A program made the position numbers and the translations under genes. The notes under the pieces were generated by a model. It was given only the letters and a program-made list of their open reading frames with translations. It had not been told where the DNA came from and did no database searches. A stretch of 64,000 nucleotides of DNA, taken from Deltaproteobacteria bacterium. Lineage in GTDB: Bacteria; Myxococcota; UBA727; VGSZ01. Each line of letters starts with the position of its first letter. The first letter of the stretch is position 1. Location: positions 124,001 through 188,000 of the forward strand of contig JACOUT010000020.1 in the NCBI GenBank assembly GCA_016177705.1. The letters run 5' to 3'. This document shows, piece after piece, positions 50,621-61,230 of this stretch.

Positions 50621-51018
50621 TCGCGCTCGACACCAACGTGGTGGTTCGATTGCTGATCGACGACCACGCGGCGCAACACGCGGCGGCGCGGTCGCTGCTC
50701 GGCAGCGGCGAACGGCTGCTGCTCACCCCGACGGTGCTGCTCGAGAGCGATTGGGTGCTGCGCGACGTCTACGGCCTGGCGAATCGCGACATCGCGGCGG
50801 CCTTCGCGGCGCTGTGCGCCACGTCGAACGTCGAGGTCGCGAACGAGGAGGCAGTCGCCGAGGCGCTGCGCTTGTCCGCGGCAGGCGTCGAGCTGGCCGA
50901 CGCGCTCCACCTCGCGGCCGCCACGGACGCGCGCGCGAAGTCGCTGGCGTCGTTCGACCGCGCGCTCGCACGCAAGGCCAAGCGCGCCGACGCGCGCCTG
51001 CCGGTCACCACGCCGTGA
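50617..51018 (+). CDS. PIN-domain toxin (VapC-like ribonuclease)
   Basis: Protein of 133 residues from GTG 50617. The acidic PIN residues are present: Asp in IALDTNVVVRLL, Glu in VLLESDWVLRDVY, Asp in ELADALHLAAA and Asp in SFDRALAR. PIN toxins cleave RNA in a Mg-dependent way and are blocked by their antitoxin. It is coupled to the AbrB-type gene in front of it. Confidence 0.9.
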   Translation: MIALDTNVVVRLLIDDHAAQHAAARSLLGSGERLLLTPTVLLESDWVLRDVYGLANRDIAAAFAALCATSNVEVANEEAVAEALRLSAAGVELADALHLAAATDARAKSLASFDRALARKAKRADARLPVTTP

Positions 51019-51036
51019 CGACGGCGCCGGTACCCG

Positions 51037-52683
<1,647 letters not shown>

Positions 52684-52712
52684 GCGCGGCGGTCAGCTCT
52701 CGGCCAAAGGGG

Positions 52713-53894
52713 TCAGTTGAGGGTGAGCACGCGGGCGCTGCCGACCACGTTCTCGAGCTCGTCACCGAGCACGCCGCCTGCCACCAGCACGCGACCGTCG
52801 CCGAGTCCTACCATGGTGAAGTCGAACTCGGTGCCGACATCGGCCACCGAGGGCACGAACGCGCCGGCCGCGAAGTCGAACGCGTCGCAGCTCGTCACCT
52901 CGACGCCGCCACACACGAGCGCCGCGCACGACAGCGTCACCGCCTCGCAGGCGAAGCGCGCGGTGGGCAGCGCAGGCGCGGCGCTCCACTGGTTGCCGAC
53001 CGCGTCGAAGCGCTGCACGTCGCCGAGCGCGCCGCCGGCGTAGCCGCCGAACACCAGCGCGTCGCCCACGTCGTCATTGGCGGCGCAGGCCGAGCGCCGC
53101 GGCCCGGGGATGGCGGGCCCCCGGCTCGCGCGGCCGTCGGCGAAGATCACGTCCACGTCGTCGAGCGCGCTGGTGTAGTAGCCGCCGATCATGAGCGCGC
53201 GCCCATCGGCGAGCGCGTGCGCCGTGTGCGAGCCGCGCGCCTCCGACACGTCGCTGGTGGTCTCAGCCAAGGTGTCGTCGGCGGGGTCGAACACCAGCAC
53301 GCGCTGCGGATAGCTGTCGGCGTTGTTCTGGCCGCCGAAGATGACGACGCGCCCGTCGTCGGCGAGCAGCGCGGAGGCGTTGGTGCGCGGCTCCGGCAAG
53401 TCGGGGCCGGGCGACCAGGCGCCGCTCTCCCAGATCTCGGTGCTCTGCACGCTGCCGCCCGAGTTCTCGAAGCCGCCGATGGCGAGCGCGCGGCCGTCCT
53501 TGAGCGCGACCAGCGCGAAGTCCTGCCTCGGCGTCGCCATCGAGCCGCTGGGCGCGAAGCTGTCCGTCGCCGGATCGAACAGCTCGGTGGTGGCGGTGGC
53601 GAGGTAGCTGTTGTCGTGGCCGCCGGCGAGCAGCACCCGGCCGTCGACGAGCAGCGCAGCACCGTGGCGCGTGCGCGGCGACGCCATGGCGATCGGCTCG
53701 CTCACCGACACGGTAGCGCCACCGCAGAGCGCCACATCGCCCTCACCCTCGCCTTCACCCTCGCCCTCGCCCTCCCCTTCGCCGGTCGGTGGCTCGTCGA
53801 GGTCGAGCGGCGGCCGCGTGAGGAACAGCGTGTCGCAGGCGGTGGCGGCGAGCGGCACCGCGAGCGACAGCAAGGCGAGCGAGAGGCGCTTCAT
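52713..53894 (-). CDS. Kelch-repeat lipoprotein with (EG)8 linker
   Basis: Protein of 393 residues. The signal ends in lipobox TAAT-AC (cleavage before the Cys of ACDTLF). A run of about eight Glu-Gly units (53738-53783) then lifts the domain off the membrane. The rest has Kelch/galactose-oxidase-like repeats with pairs of Gly (GRVLLAGGHDN, GRALAIGGFEN, GRVVIFGGQNN, GRALMIGGYYT, DALVFGGYAGG, GRVLVAGGVLG), about six blades. No catalytic residues were identified. It is probably a surface binding protein. The gene lies 29 bases before the ABC-F gene on the same strand. Confidence 0.85.
   Translation of the reverse strand: MKRLSLALLSLAVPLAATACDTLFLTRPPLDLDEPPTGEGEGEGEGEGEGEGDVALCGGATVSVSEPIAMASPRTRHGAALLVDGRVLLAGGHDNSYLATATTELFDPATDSFAPSGSMATPRQDFALVALKDGRALAIGGFENSGGSVQSTEIWESGAWSPGPDLPEPRTNASALLADDGRVVIFGGQNNADSYPQRVLVFDPADDTLAETTSDVSEARGSHTAHALADGRALMIGGYYTSALDDVDVIFADGRASRGPAIPGPRRSACAANDDVGDALVFGGYAGGALGDVQRFDAVGNQWSAAPALPTARFACEAVTLSCAALVCGGVEVTSCDAFDFAAGAFVPSVADVGTEFDFTMVGLGDGRVLVAGGVLGDELENVVGSARVLTLN
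53738..53783 (-). repeat. Hexanucleotide repeat encoding (Glu-Gly)8
   Basis: About eight units of the GAGGGY type (read on the minus strand) just after the lipobox of the Kelch lipoprotein gene. One or two units are imperfect. Confidence 0.8.
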
Positions 53895-54007
53895 GGCGTC
53901 GAGGATCGCCTGCGGTTCTTGGCCGTCAACGCCCGGCGCGCCGTTTCCCGCGGTGAGGGGTGCTGACCCGCGTTGCGGGGCGCGCCTCGGGAGGAGACAA
54001 GCGGCGC

Positions 54008-55066
54008 GTGGCGCGCACGCGACGACAACCGAAGGACGTGGTGCTCCTGCAGCTCGCCATCCTGCTGTCGCGTGGCCAAGAGCTCACCTATCAGCGCCTC
54101 GCCGACGACTTCCTGCTCGAGCGGCGCACCGCCGAGCGCTACCTGCAAGACCTGCGCGCCAGCGGCCTGCCGCTCGTGACCGAGCGCGATGGGCGCACCG
54201 CCACCTTCGCCCTCGACCGCCGCCGCGCGCGCCTCGACATCGACGCCATCGACGTGCCGCCGTCGGCCGCGCGCTCGCTGTCCTTGCTGATGGTGGCGGC
54301 ACAGCTCCTGCCCGCGCACCTCGGCGTGCGCGAGGCCGTCGATCGCACGGTGCGCGCCGCGCTGCGCCTGCGCGGCGTGAAGGCGACCACCGAGCTGCGC
54401 CGCCTGGAAGACGCGGTGTTGGTGCTCGAGAACGACGCCAAGGACTACCAGGGCAAGGCGGAGGTGTTCGCGGCGCTGGTGGACGCCGTGCTCGAGGGAC
54501 ACCGCGTCAAGGTGCGCTACCGCTCCCCCAAGGGCGCCGGCAGCACCGACGAGCTGTTCTTCCCGGCCAGCATCGGCCTGTACAAGGGCGGCCTGTACGT
54601 GCTGGCGGTGCCCACGGGCGACGACGGCACCGGCGCCGCCTGGCGCGCGCTCGAGCGCGTCGAGGGCACGCCGCAGGTCGATCGCCGCACCACGCTCAAG
54701 CCAGACGTGCGGCGCCGCGCCATCGCCGAGGCGCGGGCGCGCTGGGGGCCGGCCCGCCCACGCGGGCGCGAGCAAGTGATCACGCTGCACTTCAGCGACG
54801 CTGCCGCGCCCTACGTGCTCGCCCGTCCCTGGCACGCGCGCGTCGAGGCCGAGGCGTGGCCCGCCGATCAGGGTGGCGGCCTGCGCATGTCGCTGCGCCT
54901 GTCGGGCCAGACCGACATGTTCGAGTCGTGGGTCAAGTCGTGGGGCGCCGAGGTGCAAGTGCTGCGCCCGCGCGAGATGGCCGAGCGCATCGCCGCCGAT
55001 CTCGAGGCCGCCGCGCGTCGGCACCGCGAGGCAGCGACGCGCTTCGCCGACGAGACGACGGCCTGA
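54008..55066 (+). CDS. WYL-domain transcriptional regulator
   Basis: Protein of 352 residues from GTG 54008, with a GGAGGAG sequence 11-13 bases upstream; GTG 53960 would add 16 residues and is a less likely start. An N-terminal HTH (LLQLAILLSRGQELTYQRLA, DDFLLERRTAERYLQDLRAS) is followed by a WYL domain (HRVKVRYRSPKGAG, FFPASIGLYKGGLYVLAVP) and a C-terminal WCX domain (ITLHFSDAAAPYVLARP, LSGQTDMFESWVKSWGAEVQ). WYL regulators usually answer to nucleic-acid or nucleotide signals, and often control defence genes, but none are next to it here. It is divergent from the Kelch lipoprotein gene. Confidence 0.88.
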   Translation: MARTRRQPKDVVLLQLAILLSRGQELTYQRLADDFLLERRTAERYLQDLRASGLPLVTERDGRTATFALDRRRARLDIDAIDVPPSAARSLSLLMVAAQLLPAHLGVREAVDRTVRAALRLRGVKATTELRRLEDAVLVLENDAKDYQGKAEVFAALVDAVLEGHRVKVRYRSPKGAGSTDELFFPASIGLYKGGLYVLAVPTGDDGTGAAWRALERVEGTPQVDRRTTLKPDVRRRAIAEARARWGPARPRGREQVITLHFSDAAAPYVLARPWHARVEAEAWPADQGGGLRMSLRLSGQTDMFESWVKSWGAEVQVLRPREMAERIAADLEAAARRHREAATRFADETTA

Positions 55067-55151
55067 GCGCTCGCACCGACCGTGACGCGCCGCGTTCGCC
55101 GCTCCTCCCGGCGGCGGTTGCGGGCAGCGATCCGCATGCCATCGTCCATCG

Positions 55152-57161
55152 ATGCGCGTGTTCGTAATCCTCGTCGTCGGCGCCTCGGTGGCGTCGTGCG
55201 CCCCGCCGCCGCTCGACATCCCCGAGGGCTGCTCGCCGCTCGGCGCCACGGTCGACTGCGGCGTGCCGTACCCGAGCGACCTGTTCCTCGTCGACGACCC
55301 GACCATGCCCACCGGCAAGCGCGTCGCGCCCGCCGGCGCCGCCAAGCTGCTCACGCAAAGCGGCCTGTCGGGCGACGTGTTCGAGGTGTGGGCGCCCGAC
55401 GGCTTCTCGCCGGTGACGCCGATGGTCGCGGCGTTCGGCGTCGCCGTCGACCCGGCGAGCGTGCCCGGCTACGCCGCCGATCCGGCCGCCACGCTGCTCG
55501 CGGGCGCGCCGACGGCGCTCATCGAGGCAGACAGCGGCCTGCGGGTCGCCCACTACGTCGACGTCGATCCGCGCGCCACCGACGACGCCCGCCGCGCAAT
55601 CACACTGCGCCCGCTCGCGCGCCTCAAGGAGCGCACGCGCTACCTGGTGGCGCTGTCGGGCCTGACCACGCCTGACGGCACGCCGGTGCCGCCGCTCGAA
55701 GGCTTCCGCCGGCTGCGCGACGGGCAGGCGGGCGGCGACCCGACGCTGGCCGCGCTCGTGCCGCATTTCGACGCCGAGGTGTTCCCGGTCGTCGAGAAGG
55801 CGGGCATCGCGCGCGGCGCCGTGCAGCTCGCCTGGGATTTCACCACGGGCTCGGACGAGCGCACCACGGACGACATGCTGCGTGCGCGCGCTGCCGCGCT
55901 GGCGGCGCTCGACGCAGCTTCACCGGTGGTCACCGTCGACGGCGTTTTCGAGGACGACGAGGTCGCGCTCGCCGTCGACGACCACCCCGAGCTGACCTGG
56001 CGCGTGGTGTACGGCACCTTCACCGCGCCTCGCGTGGTGGAGGCCAACGAGCCCGGCACCAAGCTGTTGCGCGGCGCCGATGGGTTGCCTGCGGCAGAGG
56101 GCACCATCGACGTGCCCTTCATCGCGGTGGTCCCGGCCAGTGTGCGCGACGGCGCCGCCGGCCTCCCGGTACTCTTCGGCCACGGCTTCTTCGGCAGCAG
56201 GGACGAGCTCGAGGGCTTCGCCGCGCGCAACATCATGAACGAGGTGCGCGGCGTCGGCTTCGCCATCGACTGGCAGGGCATGAGCGACGCCGACATCGGT
56301 CGCGTGGTCGCCACCGTCGGCGGCGAGGTCGACAAGAGCATCGACTTCGCCGAGCGGGTGCCGCAGGCTGTGGTCAACTTCCATGCGCTGTCGCGCGCCA
56401 TCAAGGGCGGCGCCTTCTTCATGCATGACGCGTTCACGCGCGCGCCGGCCCGTCCGGGGCGCGACGAGCTGCGTGTGCCGGTGATCGACGTCTCCAAGCC
56501 GCTGTGCTTCGTCGGCATCAGCATGGGCCACATCCTCGGCGGCACCATGACGGCGCTCAACCCCGACGTGCGGCGCACCACCATGCAGGTCGGCGGCGCT
56601 GCCTTCTCGACCATGATGTTTCGCGCGCGGCCGTTCACGCGCTTCTTGTTCCTGATGGACATCTCGATGCCCGACGCGCTCGATCAACAGAAGCTGCACG
56701 CGCACATGCAGAGCCAGCTCGACCGCATCGACCCCGCCACGTATGCGCGCTTCCTGCTCGACGAGGAGCTGCCGATCGGCCCGAGCAACGAGCCGGCCGG
56801 TCGTCGCGCGCTGCTGCAGATGGGCGTCGGCGATCCGCAGGTGCCGAACGTCGGCACCGAGCTGCACGCGCGCACGCTCGGCGTGCCGGTGGTGGCCGGC
56901 AGCGCCAAGGACCCCATCTTCGGGCTCGACGACGCGCCGGCGCCGCACCGGGGCTCGGGGCTGTTCGCCTTCGACTTCGGCGTCGATACTGCCTTCTACG
57001 AGACGGCGGAGCCCGCCGAAGACGGCAACGCGGTGCACGAGGCCGTGCGGCGAAGCCCCGAGGCGCTCGCGCAGCTCGATGCGTTCTTTCGCGACGGCGT
57101 CATCATCAACCCGTGCGGTGAGCGCTGCGCCGTCGAGGTGCCGTCCGGCACCCCACAGTAG
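55152..57161 (+). CDS. Lipase-like lipoprotein (VolA/Pla-1/cef type alpha/beta hydrolase)
   Basis: Protein of 669 residues from ATG 55152. The signal ends in lipobox VASC. The N-terminal 300 residues are a beta domain with the phrase DCGVPYPSDLFLVDDPTMPT, seen in surface lipases of this type. The hydrolase part has the oxyanion region VLFGHGFFGSRDELE and the nucleophile elbow GISMGHILGG with the catalytic Ser. The acid and base are less certain. These enzymes cleave phospholipids or other esters at the cell surface. The gene is on its own strand between the WYL regulator (86 bases away) and the convergent kinase. Confidence 0.78.
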   Translation: MRVFVILVVGASVASCAPPPLDIPEGCSPLGATVDCGVPYPSDLFLVDDPTMPTGKRVAPAGAAKLLTQSGLSGDVFEVWAPDGFSPVTPMVAAFGVAVDPASVPGYAADPAATLLAGAPTALIEADSGLRVAHYVDVDPRATDDARRAITLRPLARLKERTRYLVALSGLTTPDGTPVPPLEGFRRLRDGQAGGDPTLAALVPHFDAEVFPVVEKAGIARGAVQLAWDFTTGSDERTTDDMLRARAAALAALDAASPVVTVDGVFEDDEVALAVDDHPELTWRVVYGTFTAPRVVEANEPGTKLLRGADGLPAAEGTIDVPFIAVVPASVRDGAAGLPVLFGHGFFGSRDELEGFAARNIMNEVRGVGFAIDWQGMSDADIGRVVATVGGEVDKSIDFAERVPQAVVNFHALSRAIKGGAFFMHDAFTRAPARPGRDELRVPVIDVSKPLCFVGISMGHILGGTMTALNPDVRRTTMQVGGAAFSTMMFRARPFTRFLFLMDISMPDALDQQKLHAHMQSQLDRIDPATYARFLLDEELPIGPSNEPAGRRALLQMGVGDPQVPNVGTELHARTLGVPVVAGSAKDPIFGLDDAPAPHRGSGLFAFDFGVDTAFYETAEPAEDGNAVHEAVRRSPEALAQLDAFFRDGVIINPCGERCAVEVPSGTPQ

Positions 57162-57176
57162 CCGCGCCGAGCACGC

Positions 57177-60100
57177 TCACGGAGGCGGCGGGGGCGGCGC
57201 CTCCGCCGCCTTCTTCGCCGTCGCCAGGTCGGCCAACATCTGTTCCAGGTCGGCCTTGACCGCGTCCACGTCGGGACGCCGCTTGAGCGCGAACAGATCG
57301 CGCTCGGCCTGCTCGAGGTCGCCTTCGGCGAGGAACAGTCGGGCGCGCTCGAGCAACGCGTCGCGGGCGCCCTTCGAGTAGGGGTCGGTGTCGACCGCCT
57401 GGGTGTACAGGTCGATGGCGCGCTTTGAGTCGCTCTCCTGCTTGGCGCGCTGCCGCAGCTCTTCTTGCCGCTTGGCCAGGTCGACTCCCTTGGAGCCGGT
57501 CGCGGGGGCAGGCGGGGGGGCCGGGGCCGTCGCGTCGACCGCATCCGCCGCCGGCGCCGCCGGCGCAGCGGGCGCCTCCTCCGCAGGCACGGGCGGCTTC
57601 GCCTTGCCGCGATCGTCGTCGTCGCCCGGTGCAGGTCCGGCCGCCGGGGCCGGGGTGGGGGCAGCCGCGGCGGGCGCCGCCGGCTTCACCGGCGCCACTG
57701 CGGTCGACGAGTCGAAGCAGATCATGTGGCAGGCCTTGCCGGCCCCGATGAGCAAGCCCCACAGCACCAGCGCAACCAGCGCAAGGCGCCAATGGCGTTG
57801 GAGGCCGATCTTGCCGTGCTTCCGAACCTGCTCCTGCAGCTCCTTGCGCCCCTTCTCGTCGAGCACCTTCTGTTTGACCGCCTCCTTGCTGGCCTGCAGC
57901 GCGAGCTTGGCCGCTTCTTTTGCCTCACGGCTGCCGTCCTCCAGGCGCGCGCGCAGCTCTTGCTTGACGGCCGCAACGCCGCGATCGCCGGTGAGCGAGC
58001 GGACCGTGTCGCGCCAGGCCTGACGAACCATGCGGATGCCCGCCTCGAGCGAGTCCTTGGGCGGCGGTAGCTCGGGCTCCTCGGGCATCGGCTGCGCTGC
58101 CGGCTGCACCGTCGCCGGCGTCGTGTGCTCCGCCGGGCCGGCGGCGAGCACGGCGCCGCCGGCGGCGTGCCGGCTCTTGCGCGGACCGACATCGTCCAGC
58201 TCGAGCGAGCCCGGCTCGGCGGCGGCCGGCGCCCCGTCGCGCGGCGGGTTGGTCTGCGAGCCGGGTCGCAGGCTCGGGCGCACCGGCGTCGAACGCGCTG
58301 CCAGCGCTTGCTCCTCGGCAGCAGCGCGTGCCGCGTCGCGCATGTCGTCCGAGGCCGCGACCGCCTGCTGGGCCGCCTTGGCGGCGTTGTCCATGGCCAT
58401 GCGAGAGAACGGCGCCAACGGGTCGTTGCCGATGACGCGCTCGAGGCGTCCCTGCATGTGCGTGTCGCCGGCCTGGTAGCGCAAGTAGCGCTTGGCGAAG
58501 CCGGCCATGTCAACCAAGTTGCGATGCGACGCCGACAAGTCAGCCAGGCGCCGCAGCACGGCCGGCTGATCGGGTTTCTTCTCGAGCGCTGCTTCGAGCT
58601 CCAGGATCTGCTTGTCGTCGGGCCGCGTGAAGCGGAACCCGTACTCGGCTCGAAGCTGCGTAAGGCCGTTCATGGCGTCGAAGCTGTCGGCGTCGAGCAG
58701 CGTCGCCTTGTAGTAGCGGAAGCACGCCTCGGCGCTCTCGGGCGGCACCTTTTGCATCAGCTTCTTGGCGCGCTCCACCTCGAGCACCGCTTGCGCCTTC
58801 GACAGCTCCGCGGCCGTGCCGACGGCGTCGCGCGTGGCGGCCGCGACCGCGCCCGGGTGCTGCTTCTGCAAGAGATCGGCGAGCGCCATCAGGTCGTCTC
58901 GCGCCTCGGCGGCCGTCTGGTAGCGCTTGCTCTTGTCCTTCTCGAGCAGGCGCATCACCACCTTCTCGGCAGCGCCCGGCACAGTCGGGTTGGCGTCGAA
59001 GATTGGGCGCGCCTGGCCGCGTGCGATGGCGAACATGGTGGTCGACGGGTTCTCGTGCGCGTACGGGTTGTAGCCGGCGAGCAGCTCGTAGAAGATGATG
59101 CCGGCGGCGAACAGGTCACTGCGCCCGTCGAGCTCCTGGCCGGTCGCCTGTTCCGGGCTCATATAGGCGGGCGTGCCGAACAGCGCGCCGGTTTTGGTCA
59201 GCGTGCTGTCGGTCTGCGCCTTGGCGATGCCGAAGTCGCCGATCTTGACCACGCCCGCCGACGTCAGCATCAGGTTGGCCGGCTTGAGGTCGCGGTGCAC
59301 GAATCCCTGAGCGTGCGCGGCGCCGAGGCCGTCCAAGAAGCCCATCATGATGGGCACGGCGAGCGCCGGCGGCAGCGGGCGGTCGAGCGTCTTGAGCAGC
59401 GCGCCCACCGTGCCGGCGTCGACGTACTCCGACGCCATGTAGTACGTGCCGTTCTCCTCACCGAAGTCGAAGACGCCGACGATGTTCTCGTGCGACAGCG
59501 AGATCGACGCCTTGATCTCGCGCTTGAAGCGCTCGACGAACACCTCGTCCTCGGCCAGATGCGGCTCCATCAGCTTGAGTGCGCAGGGCCGGCCGGTGCG
59601 CGTGTCAGTGGCGAGGTAGACGGTGGCCATGCCGCCGCGCCCCAGGATGCGGTCGATCTTGTAGCGCTTGACCGCCGCGATCTGCGCGATGCGCTTCATG
59701 CGCTGCTTCTGGTGCGCGACGTTCTCCTGATCGTCGGCCTCCGCAGCAGCCGCGAACGAGCCGCCGTCGGCGGGCGCCGCCTCCGACTCGGCCTGTGGCT
59801 CCCCGTAGACCGTGCGCGGCGGACCGGGCTCCGAGGCCGGCTTCTGGCGCGGTGGCGCCTTCTCCCAGTCGAGCTCGAGCGGCGGCAGGTCGTCGGCGGA
59901 GGCCTCGTCGTCGAGCAGGTCGTCGGCCGACAGCGCGGCGAGCGCGCGCTGCTCGGTGTCGGGCGCCACCGGCTTGTCGACCACGGGCGCCTGGTTCCGC
60001 GCCGACAAGCGGCTCGGCGGCGGCGGCGTGAGCTGCGTCGGGGCGATGTCGTCGATCTCGAACGCTTGCCCCGGCCCCGACGGGCCCTCCGCGGGGCTGC

Positions 60101-61217
60101 GCGCCGCGGCCACCGGCTGCTGCGGGGCCAGCGCCTTGTGTGGCGTCAGCGGCTTCTGCGGTGTGGGTGCGCGCTGCACGGCGGGCGCCGCGGGCGACGC
60201 TCCCGACGGCGACGGCCGCGACGGTGACGCCGCGCCCTTGCCCGACGGCGACGGTCGCGGCGGCGCGGCCGGCGAAGCCGCACGTTTGTCGGACGGCGAG
60301 GGCCGCGCTGGCGCCGCCGGTGACGGCGCGGGCGGCGCATCGGTGATGACGGTCGGCTTGGCGGCGAGGTCGTCCTGCTGGATGCCGTCTGCGGGGGTGG
60401 CGAGCGATGGCGCCCGCCGATTGCGCTGTGGCAGCGGCAAGCGCTCGGTGGCGACTTCGTCGCCGGAGGGCCGCGCCGAGAGCTGTGCCACCGGCACGCC
60501 GGTGACGGCGCCGGTCTGCTGGCGCGCGCCTGGTTTGGGCGCGCTCGGCAGCGCGAACGCCGGTACCGCGCTCGTCGGGTCGTCGAACAGCGGCATGTCG
60601 TCGCTGTCGCTGCCGGCGTCGCTCTCGGAGGTGCCGTCGTGCTCCGGCACCGTCGTCATCATGATGGTGGCGCCGTCAGCCGGCTCGACGTCGAGCGGAT
60701 CGGCGCTCGCCGTCGGCGGTGGCGCGGCCGCAGTGCGCGGCTCGGGGTCGGTGTGCGAACGCGGCCCACCGACCGTCGTGGCCGGTTCGTCCTCCTCGGC
60801 GAGGCGAGGCAAGAGCGCCGTGGCGCGCGCCAGGTCGGCGCTGAGCGCGAGGTACGCGTGGTGTGGTGGCAAGCCGAACGTCGCGCTCTCGGCGCCGACC
60901 TCAGGATCGCCGAACACCAGGCACAAGCGGTTCGCCGGTCCCTGCAGCGGCACGGCGCCGATGCGCCGGCACTGATCGAGGTCGAGGCCAGCGGCCTCGG
61001 CGAGCTTGGGCTGGCGCAGCCACGCCATCGGCGCGGGCGGCAGGCCGGTGACGGCGCAGCACGCCTGCAGCACGTCTTGCGCACCAAAGCCGAGCGCCAC
61101 GAGCTGATCGGCGATGTTGCCGACGGTCCGCGCGACCTTGCGCACGCGCGCGATCTGGTCCGGCGTCCCGCCGACACCGAGCTCGTCGGCGATCTGGTCG
61201 CGTACGGCCTGGCTCAC
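57177..61217 (-). CDS. Ser/Thr protein kinase with MshEN-like N-terminal domain and TPR-like C-terminus
   Basis: Protein of 1346 residues from GTG 61217, preceded by GAGGGGAG at a good distance. Residues 1-150 resemble a type II secretion/MshE N-terminal domain (ADQLVALGFGAQDVLQACCA, then RIGAVPLQG and LCLVFGDPEVG). A Pro/Ala-rich part runs to about 510. The kinase (about 517-780) has ILGRGGMATVY, CALKLMEPHL, HRDLKPANLML, GDFGIAKAQ and SPEQATG, so it should be active. A transmembrane helix lies near 1141-1166 (ALVALVLWGLLIGAGKACHM), leaving a C-terminal region outside with a short TPR-like block (AIDLYTQAVDTDPYSKGARD). It is followed by a paralogue without a kinase domain, both on the same strand. 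Confidence 0.88.
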   Translation of the reverse strand: MSQAVRDQIADELGVGGTPDQIARVRKVARTVGNIADQLVALGFGAQDVLQACCAVTGLPPAPMAWLRQPKLAEAAGLDLDQCRRIGAVPLQGPANRLCLVFGDPEVGAESATFGLPPHHAYLALSADLARATALLPRLAEEDEPATTVGGPRSHTDPEPRTAAAPPPTASADPLDVEPADGATIMMTTVPEHDGTSESDAGSDSDDMPLFDDPTSAVPAFALPSAPKPGARQQTGAVTGVPVAQLSARPSGDEVATERLPLPQRNRRAPSLATPADGIQQDDLAAKPTVITDAPPAPSPAAPARPSPSDKRAASPAAPPRPSPSGKGAASPSRPSPSGASPAAPAVQRAPTPQKPLTPHKALAPQQPVAAARSPAEGPSGPGQAFEIDDIAPTQLTPPPPSRLSARNQAPVVDKPVAPDTEQRALAALSADDLLDDEASADDLPPLELDWEKAPPRQKPASEPGPPRTVYGEPQAESEAAPADGGSFAAAAEADDQENVAHQKQRMKRIAQIAAVKRYKIDRILGRGGMATVYLATDTRTGRPCALKLMEPHLAEDEVFVERFKREIKASISLSHENIVGVFDFGEENGTYYMASEYVDAGTVGALLKTLDRPLPPALAVPIMMGFLDGLGAAHAQGFVHRDLKPANLMLTSAGVVKIGDFGIAKAQTDSTLTKTGALFGTPAYMSPEQATGQELDGRSDLFAAGIIFYELLAGYNPYAHENPSTTMFAIARGQARPIFDANPTVPGAAEKVVMRLLEKDKSKRYQTAAEARDDLMALADLLQKQHPGAVAAATRDAVGTAAELSKAQAVLEVERAKKLMQKVPPESAEACFRYYKATLLDADSFDAMNGLTQLRAEYGFRFTRPDDKQILELEAALEKKPDQPAVLRRLADLSASHRNLVDMAGFAKRYLRYQAGDTHMQGRLERVIGNDPLAPFSRMAMDNAAKAAQQAVAASDDMRDAARAAAEEQALAARSTPVRPSLRPGSQTNPPRDGAPAAAEPGSLELDDVGPRKSRHAAGGAVLAAGPAEHTTPATVQPAAQPMPEEPELPPPKDSLEAGIRMVRQAWRDTVRSLTGDRGVAAVKQELRARLEDGSREAKEAAKLALQASKEAVKQKVLDEKGRKELQEQVRKHGKIGLQRHWRLALVALVLWGLLIGAGKACHMICFDSSTAVAPVKPAAPAAAAPTPAPAAGPAPGDDDDRGKAKPPVPAEEAPAAPAAPAADAVDATAPAPPPAPATGSKGVDLAKRQEELRQRAKQESDSKRAIDLYTQAVDTDPYSKGARDALLERARLFLAEGDLEQAERDLFALKRRPDVDAVKADLEQMLADLATAKKAAEAPPPPPP

Positions 61218-61230
61218 GCGGCTCCCCTCA

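Noticed and set aside
52713..53894. Galactose oxidase enzyme
   Set aside because: Only Kelch-type repeats are visible; the copper ligand Tyr-Cys pattern was not found.
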